41,697 nucleotides of DNA from Candidatus Symbiopectobacterium sp. 'North America' (GCF_015762685.1 NZ_PEHF01000070.1:1-41697), one strand, 5' to 3'; shown: positions 28,414 to 39,221, counted from the first letter of the stretch. The notes: a model not told the origin generated them from the sequence alone. Program-made: numbers and translations.

Positions 28414-29606
28414 TTGGCCGATTCTCTGCCTCGCAGCGCATGTGTAAGAATCGGCCATCGTTATCCGCCGCATTCCGATAAAAAATACCAGCGAAAACTG
28501 GTACTTATCCTGTTAACCATGCTGTTTTTACTGGTTGGCTGCATCTGGTTCGTCTACTGGTATCAGGTGCTCAGACACCATCAGGAAACCGACGATGCTT
28601 ATGTAGCTGGTAATCAGGTGCAGTTGATGTCCCAGGTGAGCGGCAGCGTCACCCGCGTCAACGTGGACAACACCGATTTCGTCAAGCAGGGGGCGGTCCT
28701 GGTCGAACTGGACGCGACCGATGCGCAACTGGCTTTCGAACGTGCGCAGACCGCGCTGGCTAACAGAGTGCGCCAGACGCACCAGTTGATGATCAACAGC
28801 AAACAATATCAAGCCAACATCGATCTGTATCAAACAGAACTCAATAAAGCCACGGGCGACCTTGCGCGCCGTGAAACCCTGGGTATGTGAATGCCATTGG
28901 CCGTGAAGATGTGCAGCACGCGCGTGATGCCGTCGCCAGCGCACGCGCCTCACTGGAAGTGGCCAAGCAGCAATATCAGGCCAATCGCGCGATGATCCTT
29001 GATACGCCGCTTGAGCAACAACCCGGTGTGCAACAAGCCGCAACCGATCTGCGTGATGCCTGGTTGGCACTGCAACGAACCCGTATTTTCAGCCCGGTGG
29101 ATGGCTATATTTCTCGCCGCAGCGTACAAGTTGGTGCGCGTATCACCCCCTCTTCTGCGCTGATGGCCGTGGTGCCCGCCCACCATTTATGGGTGGATGC
29201 TAACTTTAAAGAAACGCAGCTTGCCAATATGCGTATCGGCCAGCCCGTCACGGTGGTCAGTGATATCTACGGTGACGATGTGGTGTACCAGGGCAAGGCC
29301 GTCGGCCTCGATATGGGGACAGGCAGCGCGTTCTCTCTGCTGCCAGCGCAAAATTCTACCGGTAACTGGATCAAGGTCGTGCAGCGTTTGCCCGTGCGTA
29401 TTGAGCTGGATGCGCAGCAACTGGCTGGGCACCCGTTGCGTATTGGCCTTTCCACGCTGGTGAAAGTCGATACGGCCAATGTAGAGGGGAAAGTGCTTTC
29501 CGATGCACCGCGCAGCGCACCAGCATATCAAAGCGATGCGTTGACGCTGGATCTGGCCCCGGTCAATACCCTGATCGACACCATTATTCGAGCTAATGCG
29601 GAATAA
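28414..29606 (+). pseudogene. emrA: Multidrug efflux adaptor EmrA, frameshifted
   Basis: EmrA is the periplasmic membrane-fusion adaptor of the EmrAB-TolC pump. A single membrane helix (KLVLILLTMLFLLVGCIWFVY) precedes the lipoyl-like and beta-barrel halves: HQETDDAYVAGNQVQLMSQV and later DYKETQ-like DANFKETQLANMRIGQPV. Near 28884 GGTATGTGAATG lacks one A, ending the frame after LGM; restoring it gives LGNVNAIGRED. The start is unclear: TTG 28414 gives about 397 residues when repaired, near the E. coli 390, but upstream ATG 28398 is in a different frame. It lies 188 bases after mprA, whose gap contains two short hairpins. Confidence 0.85.
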
Positions 29607-29623
29607 CCTCGCAGGAGATGAGC

Positions 29624-31092
29624 GTGCAGAGAAAACCGCTTGAAGGCTCGGCCCTGGCCTGGATGACCGTCGCGCTGTCATTGGCGACCTTTATGCAGGT
29701 GCTGGATTCGACCATCACTAACGTGGCCATCCCCACGATTGCCGGTAACCTGGGAGCCTCAAACTCCCAGGGTACTTGGGTTATCACGTCATTCGGGGTA
29801 GCCAATCCGATTTCCATTCCGATTACCGGTTGGCTCGCCAAACGCATCGGTGAGGTACGTCTGTTTTTGTGGGCAACGGGACTGTTCGCCTTCACGTCAT
29901 GGCTGTGCGGCGTCTCCACCAGCTTGGAAATGCTGATTTTCGCCCGTGTGCTTCAGGGGATCGTGGCAGGTCCGTTGATTCCGCTGTCGCAAAGCTTGCT
30001 ACTGAGTAACTATCCACCTGCCCGACGCAGTATTGCACTGGCGCTCTGGTCGATGACGGTGGTGGTGGTGGCACCCATTTGTGGTCCGATTCTCGGAGGC
30101 TGGATCAGCGATAATTATCACTGGGGCTGGATCTTCTTTATCAACGTGCCGTTAGGTATTTTGGTTGTGGTCATTGCGATGCAAACCCTGAAGGGGTGCA
30201 AAACCAAAACTGAAATTCGACCGATTGACACCATCGGCCTGGCGCTGTTGATTATCGGGATCGGCAGCCTGCAAATGATGCTGGACAGTGTTAAAGAGCT
30301 GGACTGGTTCAGTTCAATGAGATAATCATTTTGACCGTGGTGGATTTGTCACTGTTTAAATCCCGTAACTTCACCATTGGCTGCTTGTGTATCAGCCTGG
30401 CCTACATGTTCTATTTTGGCTCCATCGTGCTGTTACCTCAGTTGTTGCAAACAGTCTTTGGCTATACCGCAACCTGGGCTGGGTTTGCCTCAGCGCCAGT
30501 CGGCCTGATGCCTGTGCTGCTATCCCCAATCATTGGACGCTTTGCACCGCGTTTGGATATGCGCAAGCTGGTGACGTTCAGCTTCATTATGTATGCCGTA
30601 TGCTTTTATTGGCGTGCGTATACCTTTGAACCGGGGATGGATTTCGGTGCCTCGGCCTGGCTGCAATTTGTGCAAGGGTTCGCCGTGGCCTGCTTCTTTA
30701 TGCCGCTCACCACCATTACGCTTTCCGGATTACCCCCAGAGCGACTGGCGGCGGCATCGAGCCTTTCGAACTTTGCGCGTACGCTGGCAGGCTCCATCGG
30801 TACCTCGATCACGACGACATTGTGGACACAGCGCGAATCGCTGCACCACGCGCATCTCACCGAATCGGTGACGCCTTACAACCCCATTGCTCAGGGCTCC
30901 TATCAGCAGTTGATGGAGATGGGGATGAGTGAGAAGCAGGCTTCCGCATACATCGCCCAACAAATCACCAATCAAGGGTTGATTATTTCAGCCAATGAAA
31001 TCTTTTGGGCAGCGGCAGGGGTCTTTCTGGTGCTGATGATATTGGTGTGGTTTGCGAGACCACCGTTTACTACCGGGGGCGGCGCTCATTGA
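29624..31092 (+). pseudogene. emrB: Multidrug efflux MFS EmrB, frameshift plus deletion
   Basis: EmrB is the 14-helix DHA2-type inner-membrane pump. The GTG 29624 start, six bases after AGGAG, gives MQRKPLEG, matching the E. coli MQQQKPLEG, and is preferred over ATG 29618. DSTITNVAIPTIAGNLG and GPLIPLSQSLLL are conserved. At about 30320 FSSMR is followed by a stop; one missing A restores FSSNEIIILTVV, which then joins directly to DLSLFKSRNFTIG, so about 23 residues forming a membrane helix are also absent. Repaired length is 489 against 512. GTGGTG at the joint suggests loss between repeats. A GGT run adds one extra Val near 30060. Confidence 0.88.
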
Positions 31093-31100
31093 TAGAGTGG

Positions 31101-31216
31101 GGTAAGGTTGCTGACAACCTTACCTAAAACAGTCGTCATTCCCGCGAAGGCGGAAATCTCTAGCCGGTAAAACGCGTTTCTTCTGGCAGAGATCCCCGGC
31201 TTTCGCCGAGGATGAC
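31101..31216 (+). repeat. MITE-like palindromic repeat, copy C with flanking hairpin
   Basis: The core (31135-31216) begins GTCATTCCCGCGAAGGCGG and ends GGCTTTCGCCGAGGATGAC. A perfect 10-bp hairpin, GGTAAGGTTG with CAACCTTACC around CTGA, lies at 31101-31124 and has a degenerate counterpart beside copy A. It sits between emrB and yfiF, convergent genes, so it may also limit read-through. Confidence 0.85.
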
Positions 31217-31270
31217 GAGAGGGAATCCGAAGATGACAAGGCGTTAAGTGACTTAATCACCAGTCGGACA

Positions 31271-32533
31271 TCACTCTTCAGTGATGCTGTGCTGCCGCCA
31301 CCATTCCGACAGCAAAATACCCGTCGCGACGGAAATATTCAGGCTTTCCACTTTACCCGTACCACCGATAGACAGCGGCAAATCGCCCTGCTGCCAGGTG
31401 CTGTCCGTCAGGCCATCACCTTCATGCCCCACCACCAATACCACTTTCTTCGGCAATGCGGTTTGTGCCAGCGGCTGCCCTTTGTGGCTGGAGGTGGTCG
31501 CGATGGTATAACCCGCGGCGCGGAACGCATCCAGCGCCGAGGGGAAACTATCGGTTTGAATGGCATTCACATGCTCTGCGCCGCCTTCTGCCGTGCGCAC
31601 TGCCGCGCCAGATTCCAGCAACGACGGATCGTGAATCAGCCCCCCTTCGACACCAAAGTGCGCGCAGGAGCGCACGATACCGCCCAGATTATGCGGGTTA
31701 CCCACATCTTCCAGCGCCAGCACGCAATCCGTTTCCTTCGTCTGTGCCTGTGCCAGATAATCATTCACATCAGAGCCCTGGCGTTTCTTGATCAGGAAGC
31801 ACACGCCGCCGTGGTGATAAGTGCCAGACGCTTTGGTGAGTTCTTCATCATCCACCACATGGTAGGCTTTACGGTTCGCCGCCATCCAGCGTAACGCTTC
31901 ACGGAAACGCGGCGTCACTTCTTGCAGGAACCAGGCGCGCACAATGGCGTCCGGACGGTTGGTAAACAGCGCCTGACAGGCGTTTTCACCATAAACCCGC
32001 GTCTCTTCCTGACGCTGACAGCGAATCTGCTCAGGATCGAGACGGCTCTTGCCCACAATCCCACCGTGGTCTGGTGTCTCTGCGGCATCCGGTGCGCGCG
32101 ACACGGTTTTCCACGGTGAATCACTGCCGCGACCGTAATCTGCACGATCATCGCGCCCAGCATTGTCATTATTGCGGTGCGGATTTTCACGCACATAGCG
32201 CGGGTTCATGTCACGCGGATCGCGTGGTTTGGTACGCCCATCTTTATCGCGGCTATCGCGATTATCACGCGGCTTGCCGCGCACGTCTTTATCCCGATTG
32301 TCACGAGACGCATACGGCCCTTTGCCACGCCCCTCTTTGTCCCGGTTGTCGCGAGACTCATACGGCCCTTTGCTGCGCCCGTCTTTGTCTCGGTTGTCGC
32401 GCCGCCCGGTTTTTTCGTTATCATTGCGGCGATCGCGCGCGCCGTCTCCGGTACGCGAATTTTTCTTTTCGTCCTCATTACGGACGTACATCACGCGGAC
32501 CTTTCCGCTCTTACTACCCGCTGAATCGCTCAT
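31271..32533 (-). CDS. yfiF: SpoU/TrmH-family rRNA/tRNA methyltransferase YfiF
   Basis: YfiF belongs to the SPOUT (TrmH-like) RNA 2'-O-methyltransferases; its RNA target is not certain. The C-terminal knot has motif 1 [11 protein letters not shown], motif 2 VVGHEGDGL and motif 3 SLNISVATG. An N-terminal [15 protein letters not shown] start matches E. coli. The start ATG at 32533 (420 residues) follows GGAG; a start five codons further upstream is possible but lacks homology. Between residues 45 and 108 is a long basic/acidic repeat absent from the shorter E. coli protein (345 residues). It is intact. Regulation is not visible. Confidence 0.9.
   Translation of the reverse strand: MSDSAGSKSGKVRVMYVRNEDEKKNSRTGDGARDRRNDNEKTGRRDNRDKDGRSKGPYESRDNRDKEGRGKGPYASRDNRDKDVRGKPRDNRDSRDKDGRTKPRDPRDMNPRYVRENPHRNNDNAGRDDRADYGRGSDSPWKTVSRAPDAAETPDHGGIVGKSRLDPEQIRCQRQEETRVYGENACQALFTNRPDAIVRAWFLQEVTPRFREALRWMAANRKAYHVVDDEELTKASGTYHHGGVCFLIKKRQGSDVNDYLAQAQTKETDCVLALEDVGNPHNLGGIVRSCAHFGVEGGLIHDPSLLESGAAVRTAEGGAEHVNAIQTDSFPSALDAFRAAGYTIATTSSHKGQPLAQTALPKKVVLVVGHEGDGLTDSTWQQGDLPLSIGGTGKVESLNISVATGILLSEWWRQHSITEE
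32210..32401 (-). repeat. In-frame Arg/Asp repeat tract within yfiF
   Basis: Residues 45-108 of YfiF carry near-repeats of [32 protein letters not shown] and [12 protein letters not shown], then [23 protein letters not shown] units of about 48 bp underlie the first copies. The tract is highly charged and surely disordered; such tails often bind RNA. Copy number could vary between strains by slippage. Confidence 0.8.
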
Positions 32534-32834
32534 TATTTTCTCCACCAACGCGCTGGCGCGAAGATTACCTGATGTACACCCGCGACGCTACCGACTTCGG
32601 GTATAAAAGCGGAGTTTCCGTGACACCAGAGCAGACGATGACACCGAAACCTGAATCACAACGGTGATGTCTATTGTAATCATTGAGGAAACCACATTGT
32701 TTCTTCAGACGGCCATCACCATAATACGTTTACGTTTTTGCAACATGCTGTTGTTTTTCAAGCTGCCCTCTGGTTTTGGCACAACGTTGACCACAGCACA
32801 TCTATTTTAGCCGTTTTATGATTTGAGGTCGCCT

Positions 32835-32918
32835 ATGAACATGGTATGCGAATCCTGCCACACCACGAACCGTTTGCCGAAAACGCCTTTCGAAAACTGG
32901 TTAGATGAAACGATTTGA
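32835..32918 (+). pseudogene. trxC: 27-codon remnant of thioredoxin 2 (trxC)
   Basis: ATG 32835 encodes MNMVCESCHTTNRLPK followed directly by TPFENWLDETI. The first part matches the N terminus of TrxC (MNTVCxxCxxxNRxP, zinc Cys pair), and the second matches its C terminus (APFDSWLNESL). About 110 internal codons, with the WCGPC active site, are gone, and the frame is kept. GAGGT precedes the ATG. It is in the expected place, between yfiF and yfiP. The edges suggest loss between two LPK-type repeats. A 27-residue peptide cannot be a thioredoxin. Confidence 0.88.
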
Positions 32919-33004
32919 GCCGTTAAGCCATGTAATAAAAGCCGCACTGGGGCTTTGTGTCCTCCAGTGCGTCAAGTAGAATAGCGCTTTTTAGCCACCC
33001 CCCT

Positions 33005-33705
33005 ATGCGCGATAACGCTGTTCTTCGTTTGCGCCAGCACCGTCTGGAACGCTCCACTCGCCCTTTTCGGGCCCGAGGCTGCCGTGTGGTACGTTGTCAA
33101 CACTGCCTGCTGCCGGTGACCAGCTGTCTGTGCGACATCATCACCCCTCATTCGGCACGCAGCCGCTTTTGTTTGATTATGTTCGATACCGAACCGTTAA
33201 AACCCAGCAATACCGGTCGCCTGATTGCCGATATTCTGCCTGACACCCAGGCCTTTCTCTGGTCAGGCACTGAGCCTGATCCAGCATTGCTGGCAGCACT
33301 GAAAACCTCGGACTATCAGCCCTATCTGGTTTTTCTTGCGGATGAAGCCGGGCCGTCGCGTCAGGTTTTGCACAGTTTACCAGATAACGCCAAGAGCCGC
33401 CGCTGTTTGTGCTGCTGGACGGCACCTGGCCGGAAGCGCGCAAGATGTTTCGCAAAAGCCCTTATCTGGATGCGCTGCCCATTTTGTCGCTTACGGTTGA
33501 ATCACTCTCACGCTACCAACTGCGCGAAGCCAGTAGCGCAGGACAACACTGCACAGCGGAAATTGCTGCCGCACTGTTGCAACAGGCGTGTGATAATGAT
33601 GCCAGCCAGGGCCTGCTCAATCACTTCGACCGCTTTCGCCAACGCTATCTGGCCGGTAAAGCACATCGCCTTGTGCAGGAAATTTCATCGACTGTCACAG
33701 CATAA
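33005..33705 (+). pseudogene. yfiP: DTW-domain tRNA acp3U transferase YfiP/TapT, frameshifted
   Basis: TapT adds 3-amino-3-carboxypropyl to uridine 47 of tRNA. The start ATG 33005 (MRDNAVLRLRQHRLERSTRPF) matches E. coli; an upstream extension does not. A zinc-type cluster CQHCLLPVTSCLC and the DTW-type LLDGTWPEARKMF follow in order. Near 33392 CCAAGAGCCGCCG lacks one A; restoring it gives AKEPPLFVLLDGTW. Repaired length is 233 residues against 232. A single-base loss in a short A run could be a sequencing error. Confidence 0.85.
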
Positions 33706-33755
33706 AGGCATAAAAACCGCTATGATTCAGCTCTCTGTCCTGTCGGGAGCGAGCG

Positions 33756-36341
33756 ATGAGTCAGCGCGAGTTAGAAGCGTTATTAAGACCAAAATCGATC
33801 GCCGTGCTGGGCGCATCGGAGAAACCGGGGCGCGCCGGTTTTCTCATGATGCAAAACCTGCTGGGCGGTCACTTCACCGGTCCGATCCTGCCCGTCACGC
33901 CCAAATATCGTGCCGTCTGTGGCGTACTGGCTTATCCCGATGTGGCAAGTTTGCCCATCACTCCCGACCTGGCAGTTCTCTGTACCCATGCCAGTCGCAA
34001 TTTACTGCTGCTGGACGCGTTGGGTCAGCGCGGTTGTAAAACCGTGATTATTCTCTCTTCGCCCCCCGCACAGGCGGAAGAGCTCAAAGCCTGTGCCAGC
34101 CGCTATGCCATGCGTCTGTTGGGTCCGAACAGTCTGGGGATACTGGCACCGTGGCAAGGTTTCAACGCCAGCTTCTCCCCCGTGCCGATCGTCAAAGGCA
34201 AGCTGGCGTTTATTTCTCAGTCCGCTGCGGTTTCCAATACCATTCTCGATTGGGCGCAGCAGCGTGGCATCGGCTTTTCCTACTTCATCGCACTGGGTGA
34301 CAGCTTGGATATCGATGTGGACGATGTCCTCGATTTCCTGGCGCGTGATGGTAAAACCAGCGCCATTTTATTGCACCTTGAGCAGCTTAAGGATGCGCGG
34401 CGTTTTCTCTCTGCCGCGCGCAGCGCCGCCAGAAACAAGCCCAACCTGGTTATCAAGAGTGGCCGAACTCAGCTTGCTCAGCAGTTACTGCACGGGCACC
34501 AACTCGGGCTGGATGCTGCCTACGATGCGGCCACCCAGCGTGCCGGTCTGCTACGAGTACGAGACACCCACGAGCTGTTCTCCGCGGTGGAAACGCTGAG
34601 CCACCTGCGCCCGCTGCGCGGTGAGCGCTTGCTTATTGTCAGCAACGGCGCATCACTCGCCGCACAAGCGCTCGATCAACTGCTTAGCCGACAAGGCAAA
34701 CTGGCGACCTTGACGGAACAAACCCAGCAGAAGCTGCGCGACGACGCTACCGCTGCGCGCTACCTCAGCACGCTTTCAGTGCTGCTGGACAGCGATGACT
34801 ACGACGCTCTACTGATCATCCACGCACCGAGCGCCGCGGCGCCCGGTACAGAAAGCGCGCAGCAGTTGATTGCCTGCTGTCAGGCACATCCGCGCGGCAA
34901 GCGCATCACCTTACTCACCAACTGGTGCGGCGAATATTCCTCTCAAGAGGCTCGTCGTCTGTTCAATGAGGCTGGCATTCCCACTTACCGCACACCTGAA
35001 GGGGCGGTCACAGCCTTTATGCATATCGTGTAATACCGACGTAACCAGAAGCAACTGATGGAAACGCCGGCCCTGCCGCACGATCTCGGCATCAACGCCG
35101 CTCAGGCACATCAACTGATTCATCAGGCGTTGACGGATGGGGTAACGCAGTTGGATACCCACGAAGTTCAGCCGATTTTGAACGCCTACGGGCTGCACAC
35201 CTTGCCGACCTGGATTGCCAGCGACAGCGCGGAAGCGGTGCATATTGCCGAACAGATTGGTTATCCTGTCGCCATCAAGCTGCGTTCACCTGATATCCCG
35301 CACAAATCCGAAGTACAGGGGGTGATGCTCTACCTGCGCACCGCCCATGAAGTTCAGCAAGCCGCCGATGCGATTATCGATCGTGTTAAACGTGCCTATC
35401 CGCAGGCTCGCATTCACGGGCTGCTAGTACAAGGCATGGCGAATCTCGCTGGCGCACAAGAGCTGCGTATCGCGGTAGAACAGGACCCTATCTTCGGTCC
35501 GCTGATTTTATTGGGCGATGGCAGCGTGGAGTGGAACAAGGATTCGCAGGCGGCGGTGGCCTTGCCGGCGCTCAATATGACGCTGGCGCGCTACCTGATA
35601 ATGCAAGCGCTGAAAAGCGGAAAAATACGCGGGCGCAGCGCCCTGCATCCATTGGATATCGCCGGGCTCAGCCGGCTGCTGGTGCAGGTATTCAATCTGA
35701 TCCTGGACTGCCCGGAAGTACATCGCCTCGATATTCATCCGCTGCTGGCATCGGGCAGTGAATTCACCCTGCTAGATGTCACACTCCATCTCACGCCTTT
35801 CTCTGGCGATCCCCAAGAGCTGGAAGAACAGGTGCAGCTCAATAATCAGGAGTATTGACTGTTTCGCCCCATTCTGCCCGAGGACGAACCGCTGCTGGAA
35901 GGCTTTATCGGCAACGTCACCAAAGAAGATCTCTACTACCGTTATTTCAGTGAAATCAACGAATTCAACCATGAAGATTTGGCGTACATGACGCAGATCG
36001 ACTACGATCGGGAAATGGCTTTTGTTGCGGTGCGCCCGACGGCGTTCGGTGATGAAATCATTGACGTGACGCGCGCCATTTCCGATCCCGATAATATTGC
36101 CGCTGAATTCGCGGTGCTGGTGCGTTCAGACTGTAAAGGGATGGGGCTTGGCAAGTGTCTGCTCAGCAAGTTGATTGATTACACCCGTCGCCACGGATTA
36201 AAACAATTGAACGGCATCACCATGCCGCATAACCAGGGCATGGTCGCCTTGGCGAAGAAACTCGGTTTCACGGTAGACGTGCAGTTGGACGAAGGGATTG
36301 TCACGCTGGTGCTGCCGTTGAACACACAAGATGTTGCGTGA
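33756..36341 (+). pseudogene. yfiQ: Protein lysine acetyltransferase YfiQ/Pka (PatZ), disrupted
   Basis: YfiQ joins an acyl-CoA-synthetase-like CoA/ADP-binding region and ATP-grasp part (VTGASEKPGRAG-type start, LGPNSLGILAPWQG, PDIPHKSEVQGV) to a C-terminal GNAT acetyltransferase (VTKEDLYYRYFSEIN, then AEFAVLVRSDCKGMGLG). Two in-frame stops interrupt the same frame: TAA at 35031 in place of Glu, and TGA at 35856 in place of Cys. Two in-frame losses are also seen: about 16 residues after KLRD (34740) and about 10 before LEEQVQL (35815). Repaired length is 861 against 886. The ribosome site GGAGCGAGCG precedes the ATG. Confidence 0.9.
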
Positions 36342-36493
36342 CAGAGCGTTTATTTTGGCGGTCAATCTGGTAATGAACGGTAAAACTTACTCACTACGCC
36401 CGAAAAGTAGTGGTATCATCGCCCGATTAGGCATTCCCCTGACATCATTAATGACGGCCTTGCGCCGACTAATAAGAGAAGAAACGCACTGTG

Positions 36494-37849
36494 ATGTTGT
36501 CTACATTTAAACGCAATAAATACCAACAACACCTTGCACAACTGCCCAAAATCCCTCAAGCAGCGGACGGCATTCAGACGTTACACTCCCCTGAACTGTT
36601 TCGCGCCGCGCTGATTAACCTGATCCAACAGGCCAAGACGCGAGTCTATCTGGTCGCACTCTACCTGGAGCAGGATGACGGCGGACAGGGCATACTCTCT
36701 GCGCTCTACAACGCCAAGCGCAGCAACCCCTATCTCGACGTGCGTCTGTTGGTCGATTGGCACCGTGCGCAGCGCGGGCGCATTGGTGACAAATCAGCGA
36801 GTACCAATGCGGATTGGTACTGCGACATGGCAGAAAAACACGCTGACGTGAAGTTTCCCATTTATGGTATTCCGGTCAATACGCGCGAAGCGCTCGGCGT
36901 CTTGCACCTAAAGGGCTTCATCGCTGATGACTGCGTGCTGTATAGCGGTGCCAGCCTGAACGATGTCTATCTGCATCAGCATGATAAGTATCGCTACGAT
37001 CGCTATCAGCTTATCCATAATGCAGCGCTGGCCGACACCATGTCGGGCTACATCACCACGCTGCTAAACGATCCGGCGGTGCAACGTCTGGACAGCCGTT
37101 CGCGGCCCAAAAATCTGGAAATCAAAGCAGATATTCGTCAATTTCGCCAAATGCTGCGCACTCTGGCTTACAACACGCCCGGCAGTGAGGGCGTCAATGG
37201 AGAACTGACGGTCACACCGTTAGTCGGGTTGGGTAAACAAAGCCCGTTGAATAACACCATCCATCACCTGATGTTTTGTACCGAGCATAGGCTGGTAATG
37301 TGCACCCCTTATTTCAACCTGCCGGCACTGCTGATCAAAAACGTGGTGCGCCTGCTCAAAGAGGACAAGCAGGTGGAGATCATCATTGGCGACAAGACGG
37401 CTAACGATTTCTTTATTCCCGAAGATCAGCCGTTCAAGATCATCGGTGCGTTGCCCTACCTGTATGAAATCAACCTGCGCCGTTTCGTCAGCCGCTTGCA
37501 GCGTTATATCGACAATCAGCAGTTAACCGTGCGGTTGTGGAAGGATGGGGATAGCAGCTTCCACCTCAAAGGGCTGTGGTCCGACGATACCTGGCAATTA
37601 CTGACAGGTAATAACCTCAATCCTCGCGCGTGGCGTTTGGATTTGGAAAACGCCATCCTGATCCACGATCCTGAAAAAGTGCTGCTGGAACAGCGGTTGC
37701 AAGAGTTGGAGCAGATTCGCGCATACACCACGCCGCTCCAAAGCTATACCGACTTGCAAGGTATCGCACAATATCCAGTGAAAGTACGTAAATTGATACG
37801 CCGCTTGCGCCGTATCAGGATCGACAGGTTGATCAGTCGGATTCTGTAA
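36494..37849 (+). CDS. pssA: Phosphatidylserine synthase PssA
   Basis: PssA makes phosphatidylserine from CDP-diacylglycerol and serine, the committed step of phosphatidylethanolamine synthesis, at the ribosome/membrane face. It is a PLD-superfamily enzyme with two HKD motifs: HLKGFIADD (His138, Lys140, Asp145) and FHLKGLWSDD near 357, each followed by SGASLND or TGNNLNPRAW. The start is ATG 36494 (MLSTFKRNKYQQHL), one codon after an upstream GTG, giving 451 residues as in E. coli. It is intact, as expected for an essential lipid gene in an eroding region. A terminator follows. Confidence 0.96.
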   Translation: MLSTFKRNKYQQHLAQLPKIPQAADGIQTLHSPELFRAALINLIQQAKTRVYLVALYLEQDDGGQGILSALYNAKRSNPYLDVRLLVDWHRAQRGRIGDKSASTNADWYCDMAEKHADVKFPIYGIPVNTREALGVLHLKGFIADDCVLYSGASLNDVYLHQHDKYRYDRYQLIHNAALADTMSGYITTLLNDPAVQRLDSRSRPKNLEIKADIRQFRQMLRTLAYNTPGSEGVNGELTVTPLVGLGKQSPLNNTIHHLMFCTEHRLVMCTPYFNLPALLIKNVVRLLKEDKQVEIIIGDKTANDFFIPEDQPFKIIGALPYLYEINLRRFVSRLQRYIDNQQLTVRLWKDGDSSFHLKGLWSDDTWQLLTGNNLNPRAWRLDLENAILIHDPEKVLLEQRLQELEQIRAYTTPLQSYTDLQGIAQYPVKVRKLIRRLRRIRIDRLISRIL

Positions 37850-37860
37850 TTCCACACCGT

Positions 37861-37884
37861 AAAGCCCCGTTCGCGGGGTTTTTG
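37861..37884 (+). terminator. Terminator after pssA with UUCG loop
   Basis: AAAGCCCCG pairs with CGGGGTTTT around a TTCG loop, followed by TTG; the T run is part of the stem. It starts 11 bases after the pssA stop. Confidence 0.9.
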
Positions 37885-38102
37885 ATTATCAGTGTAGATG
37901 CCATCTCTGCTCATCTCGCCCTTATCCGCGCCATATTGTCATAAAACTGCCTTTTTCGTTTTCCTAATGAAACTCAGTTCCATTTATCTTGAAATAATCA
38001 ACACTACAGCGCTCGTTTTGTGATCTGCATCTAGGTAAATAAAATACCCTTCCGTTATTATTGTTCTATATAAAAAACCACAGTTTCACATATAAAACCA
38101 CT

Positions 38103-38880
38103 ATGAATATCTTCCAACAACTTGAGCAAAGCACCAGCGGCAGTCCGTCTCGTGATGATCGTTGACTATATTGCCAATCGTGATAAAGCCAGCTTTACCG
38201 AGATCTGTACCGATCTGTCTATACCGAAAAGTAGCGTACATCATCTGCTTGAAGTATTGACGGTATCACAACTATTACGTCAGCGCGCTGATGGACGTTA
38301 TGTTTTAGGCTTGCGTTTATTCGAACTTGGTGGTCTGGCAATTAAGAATATCGACCTGCGCAAAGATGCCATTGGTTTTATGCACACATTGGTGAAAGAG
38401 ACGGAGTTAACCTGCCACCTTGGTATTCTTGAGGGGGATAACGGCTTTTTCCTGAGTAAAGTCGAATCGCCCAAGGCTATTGTGAAAACATCTTGGAAAG
38501 GTAAGAAAATTGTATTTAACCGCATGTCTCTGGGAAAAGCATTATTGGCTTAGCTGCCACAGGAAAGAATAGAAGCCCTGATTGCTGATTGTACCTTCAA
38601 GCGTTTTACGCCACGAACCATTACCAATAAAGATGATGTTCTGGAACACCTGAAGCTCGTCAAAGAACAAGATTGGGCGATCGACGACGGTGAAGACATT
38701 GAGGAAATCTGCTGTATGGCAGCACCGATTTTTAATCAGGATGGCAAGGTTATCGCCGCCATCGGCGTCAATGGCATGCAGTCACAGTATGCCAATGGCA
38801 AGAAAGAGAAACACTTGGCAAGCCTGATTAAAACCAGCAAGGCAATCTCCGATCATATTAACAGCCATCGCGCTGAATAA
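38103..38880 (+). pseudogene. IclR-family regulator, frameshift and nonsense
   Basis: An IclR-type winged helix (AVRLVMIVDYIAN, FTEICTDLSIPKSSVHHLLEVL) and effector-binding domain (GLRLFELGGLAI, AAPIFNQDGKVIAAIGVNG) are clear. ATG 38103 opens MNIFQQLEQS, but the frame is lost near 38125 before KAPAAVRLVM. A TAG at 38551 replaces Trp in KALLA-W-LPQER, after which homology continues to TAA 38878. It precedes kdgT and kduI, so it may be a local regulator of ketodeoxygluconate use; it is not clearly KdgR. Both lesions make it nonfunctional. Confidence 0.85.
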
Positions 38881-38939
38881 CTCCAATAAGCAAACAGAAA
38901 TACTATATTATTAATTAAGAGGTTAATAATCAGAGCGTC

Positions 38940-38957
38940 AATAAAACAATTTTTATT
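38940..38957. promoter_or_regulatory. Candidate KdgR-type box
   Basis: AATAAAACAATTTTTATT is a palindrome (AATAAAA with TTTTATT around CAAT), resembling the AT-rich KdgR box AATRAAACnnTGTTTYATT. It is about 370 bases upstream of kdgT. The region is AT-rich, so chance cannot be excluded. Confidence 0.35.
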
Positions 38958-39221
38958 TTACACTGATAAATTACATGTAATTCGCTTACTACTGAAAGAT
39001 TGATCATTCACCGGAAACCGGTAATGGATATCATCAATCTAGGTAGCGATACATAATGGGTAAAATATCTGTAATGTCTTTAACAACATTACGGGAAGGC
39101 AGCTTATAATTAAAAATAACATCTAGAAACCCAAAATAGTAAGGCAATAGCAAACATTTAATTATCAATTTTTAATGGGGATAACCATCTTCAACATTAT
39201 GTGAATGTGGGTAATAACACC

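Noticed and set aside
32074..32667. Plus-strand open frames opposite yfiF
   Set aside because: They are antisense of the Arg/Asp repeat region and low in complexity; yfiF on the minus strand has family motifs.
679..33394. Programmed ribosomal frameshifting at the single-base breaks
   Set aside because: Breaks occur in many unrelated genes without slippery heptamers and stimulators, and match no known programmed site in these families.
7606..35858. Recoding of in-frame stops (suppression, selenocysteine or pyrrolysine)
   Set aside because: TAA, TAG and TGA all appear in broken genes, at residues that are Gln, Trp, Tyr, Glu, Arg or Cys in relatives, with no SECIS-like element recognised. Nonsense mutation is simpler.
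38103..38880. Calling the IclR regulator KdgR
   Set aside because: The N terminus and helix-turn-helix do not clearly match KdgR as I remember it; only the context (kdgT, kduI) supports it.
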